DNA of 64,000 bases, from the NCBI RefSeq assembly GCF_001921845.1, contig NZ_MSJM01000001.1, forward strand, positions 1 through 64,000, in the 5' to 3' direction. This stretch comes from Streptococcus cuniculi (GTDB lineage: Bacteria > Bacillota > Bacilli > Lactobacillales > Streptococcaceae). Both the position numbers and the translations under genes were made by a program. Numbering within the stretch: position 1 is the stretch's first letter; each line of letters starts with the position of its first letter. Below are positions 62,202-64,000 of the stretch, one piece after another. The notes under the pieces are model-generated. The model made no database searches and had not been told where the DNA came from. It saw only the letters and a list, made by a program, of their open reading frames with translations.

Positions 62202-63182
62202 TTATCTCTCCTGATTCCTTTCTAATGAATATTGACGAATATCAGCAGTCACATCCACTTTATTCGCTAAACGCACTCCTCTCCATTTTTCCAAATGAAA
62301 TAAGGGATTCACAAACAACCAATATAGTTTTCGTTTCCATGAAAAATCTCGATCTCTACAAATTTTCCAGGAATCTTTCCAACTTCCTTTGAGAGTGTTT
62401 AAAACTAGCGTTGCAATTGATATAGAGGTAGTGGTTCCGCTATTTATGCGGATATGATACATCTCATCAAAAATTCGTTTCTTATATTGGTTTAGTAGAA
62501 CATCATTGGAATGTTCTACAATCGCTTTTGCATTGTAAACCTTGATATAGCCAGCGTCTAAAATATCTTTCCCATACTCATAATCTTCGGAATAGGCTAC
62601 CTGCCTGTAACCAATTTTACTGACCAAAAAATCACGAGGAGCTGCCGAGCATACATCACTATAAAAGGACTCTTTGGTGTAGGTTCCTTTTAAGGCTTCA
62701 TCAGAGCGTGTCCAGAGTGTCAGAGCATCTTCAACTCCCTGCTCACGAAATACTGCTTCAATATCATATTTCATAGCTGGAAAACAAGTTAAACGAGGTT
62801 TCTGGCGCGCCACTACTCCTACTATATTAGGATTTAAAGTAAATGGAGCAACCATTTCTGTTAACCAATTTTCATTATAAGGGACTGCATCTTGACTTAG
62901 ATAGACCATGATTTCACCTGAAGAAATCTCAGCAGCCATCTGACGCGTTCCTCCGTGGGAATACTCTTCTTTGGCAATTTTTTTCAATCGAATATTGCCA
63001 TATTTCTCGGCAAAACGTTCAATGATTTCTACGGAATTATCCTTAGAACCTGAGTCTGTTATGAACACATCCCAAGCAAAATCGGTCTTTTGTCGATAAA
63101 GTGCCTCTAAGGTCTCTTCTAAATGATCATGCTCTCCGTTGTAAACAGGGATAAATACCGTCGCTTTATTCGCCTTAGCCAT
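62202..63182 (-). CDS. GT2 glycosyltransferase (RgpB-like rhamnosyltransferase)
   Basis: 326 residues. GT-A fold with VFIPVYNGEHDHLEETLEAL, FITDSGSKDNS, YLSQDAVPYNENWL (substrate/metal region) and SDVCSAAPRDFL. It resembles the RgpB/GacC group that builds rhamnan chains on the carrier lipid in the cytosol. It overlaps the next upstream gene by 8 bp. Confidence 0.75.
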   Translation of the reverse strand: MAKANKATVFIPVYNGEHDHLEETLEALYRQKTDFAWDVFITDSGSKDNSVEIIERFAEKYGNIRLKKIAKEEYSHGGTRQMAAEISSGEIMVYLSQDAVPYNENWLTEMVAPFTLNPNIVGVVARQKPRLTCFPAMKYDIEAVFREQGVEDALTLWTRSDEALKGTYTKESFYSDVCSAAPRDFLVSKIGYRQVAYSEDYEYGKDILDAGYIKVYNAKAIVEHSNDVLLNQYKKRIFDEMYHIRINSGTTTSISIATLVLNTLKGSWKDSWKICRDRDFSWKRKLYWLFVNPLFHLEKWRGVRLANKVDVTADIRQYSLERNQER

Positions 63183-64000
63183 GAGTTACCTCGCGTAAAA
63201 TAATCTCTTCTACTTTTTTATAGCTTGCTTCCCAAGAAGTTCCTTTGTATTTTTGATTCATCTTTTCTGCATGTTCATTGATGTCTTGTCTTTCCACAAC
63301 CTCACACAACTTAGCAGCCAAGTCAACAGGATAAGCCTCCGCATAGACAATATCTTCATTTTCACCTAATACCTTAGTATTATTATCTCCTGTATTCATA
63401 ACTGGCACACATCCAGCTACTAAAAGTTCAAGTGGGAGAAGAGAAACATTCGTTAAAGAAAGAACCAAGCAAGCTACACTTTCGTGGTAAATATCAGCCA
63501 ATTCTTGTTTGTTTAAAATGCCTCTATCTGTAAACTCAAAAGGAATGTCGTAGTTTGACATATCTTGTCCGAAAAACTCAATCTCATATTCGGGATGTTT
63601 CTCTTTGAAGATTTTTAAAGCCATGACACCTAATTCAAATCCCCGTCGTTCTGTATGAGCACGGGCATAGAAGGAAATTTTTTTCTTTTTCAAAATCGGA
63701 GTTCTCGGCCTATAGACATCAATATCTGCCCCAAAATCAAAATAATCTGCTTCCATACCATATTCTTTGAGTTTATCAGGAAGCCAAGCTCCTGCTGTAA
63801 TCCCATAAAATCCAAATTTATAGGTGGCTTCTGCTAATTTATAACGAGAGCCTACCCCATAAAATATTGGTTCAAAGTCTTGAACAAAATAGAATTTATG
63901 CAAATGGTTCCCAGTCAAATTAAAGACAGCATAGGCTGTCTCCCAGCTGGTCGCAAAAACAACATCCTCATCTTGAAAATCTTCTAGTTCTTTCACAGGA
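63175..64000 (-). CDS. GT4-type glycosyltransferase of the rgp/gac cluster (partial at the window edge)
   Basis: About 273 codons visible. The C-terminal GT-B half shows FYARAHTERRGFELGVMAL, NKQELADIYHESVACLVLSL and LPLELLVAGCVPV. The N-terminal part (FYFVQDFEPIFYG) resembles rhamnan-synthesis transferases of the RgpE/WsaF type. The frame is open toward the window end, so the true start probably lies further right. Confidence 0.7.
   Translation of the reverse strand, partial: PVKELEDFQDEDVVFATSWETAYAVFNLTGNHLHKFYFVQDFEPIFYGVGSRYKLAEATYKFGFYGITAGAWLPDKLKEYGMEADYFDFGADIDVYRPRTPILKKKKISFYARAHTERRGFELGVMALKIFKEKHPEYEIEFFGQDMSNYDIPFEFTDRGILNKQELADIYHESVACLVLSLTNVSLLPLELLVAGCVPVMNTGDNNTKVLGENEDIVYAEAYPVDLAAKLCEVVERQDINEHAEKMNQKYKGTSWEASYKKVEEIILREVTHG

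Overview
The window looks like a low-GC Firmicute chromosome, almost certainly a Streptococcus. The aro/tyrA/pheA genes, the infC-rpmI-rplT operon, cmk, EbsA, an LtaS-like synthase, a YSIRK/LPXTG surface protein and an Rgp/Gac-type rhamnose-polysaccharide cluster all fit that genus. I cannot fix the species. Nearly every gene lies on the minus strand.

Region 1 (1-6.3 kb): the right end of an IS200/IS605-type element with its guide (omega) RNA tail abuts a broken HAD-hydrolase gene. Two exact 411-bp tandem units follow, each holding a HAD/rhodanese-tail chimera. Next is a sulfur operon, in transcription order: CoA-disulfide reductase with rhodanese tail, APC permease, YeeE/YedE thiosulfate-type transporter, and an ArsR-rhodanese regulator. 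A perfect palindrome sits between its -35 and -10 boxes. Region 2 (6.4-13.3 kb): a hypothetical gene, an 1880-residue cell-wall-anchored lipase-like protein with a huge acidic repeat, and a small zinc-ribbon gene under a promoter with twin palindromes.

Region 3 (13.4-23.7 kb): a decaying array of RHS/polymorphic-toxin tips and immunity genes (two barnase-like toxin remnants, barstar, SUKH, a TipC-like protein and several unnamed immunity-type proteins). It is followed by a Fic fragment, an XRE membrane regulator and what looks like a recombinase remnant.

Region 4 (23.7-29.4 kb and 47.9-52.3 kb): the chromosomal aromatic block (rlmCD-type methyltransferase, LCP protein, pheA, aroK, aroA; then ylbF-like, tyrA, aroC, aroD, rlmI-like). 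About 18.5 kb splits it. The inserted segment (29.5-43 kb) is a quinate/shikimate gene island: a three-domain OYE/FMN_bind/flavoprotein reductase, a second AroD, a CitMHS transporter, an HSL-type esterase, an AroE-like dehydrogenase, two MFS transporters, an SDR, a TIM-barrel enzyme and a divergent LysR regulator. I propose that it imports quinate or shikimate, converts them with AroE/AroD, and reduces the unsaturated acid with NADH as an anaerobic electron sink. Next to it is a TrpXYZ-like ABC transporter (43.3-47.0 kb) with two paralogous lipoproteins. It has a 445-nt leader with a short ORF that ends in a Tyr/Phe cluster, and then an intrinsic terminator.

Region 5 (52.3-64 kb): LtaS-like synthase, then infC-rpmI-rplT with an L20-type leader, cmk, a LysM protein, ferredoxin, EbsA, and the distal part of a rhamnose-polysaccharide cluster (a GacH-like phosphoglycerol transferase, a DUF2142-like membrane protein and two glycosyltransferases). 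Intergenic spaces carry a repeat family of about 230-345 bp (three copies plus a mini version), a 105-bp MITE and an inverted repeat flanking the ABC locus.
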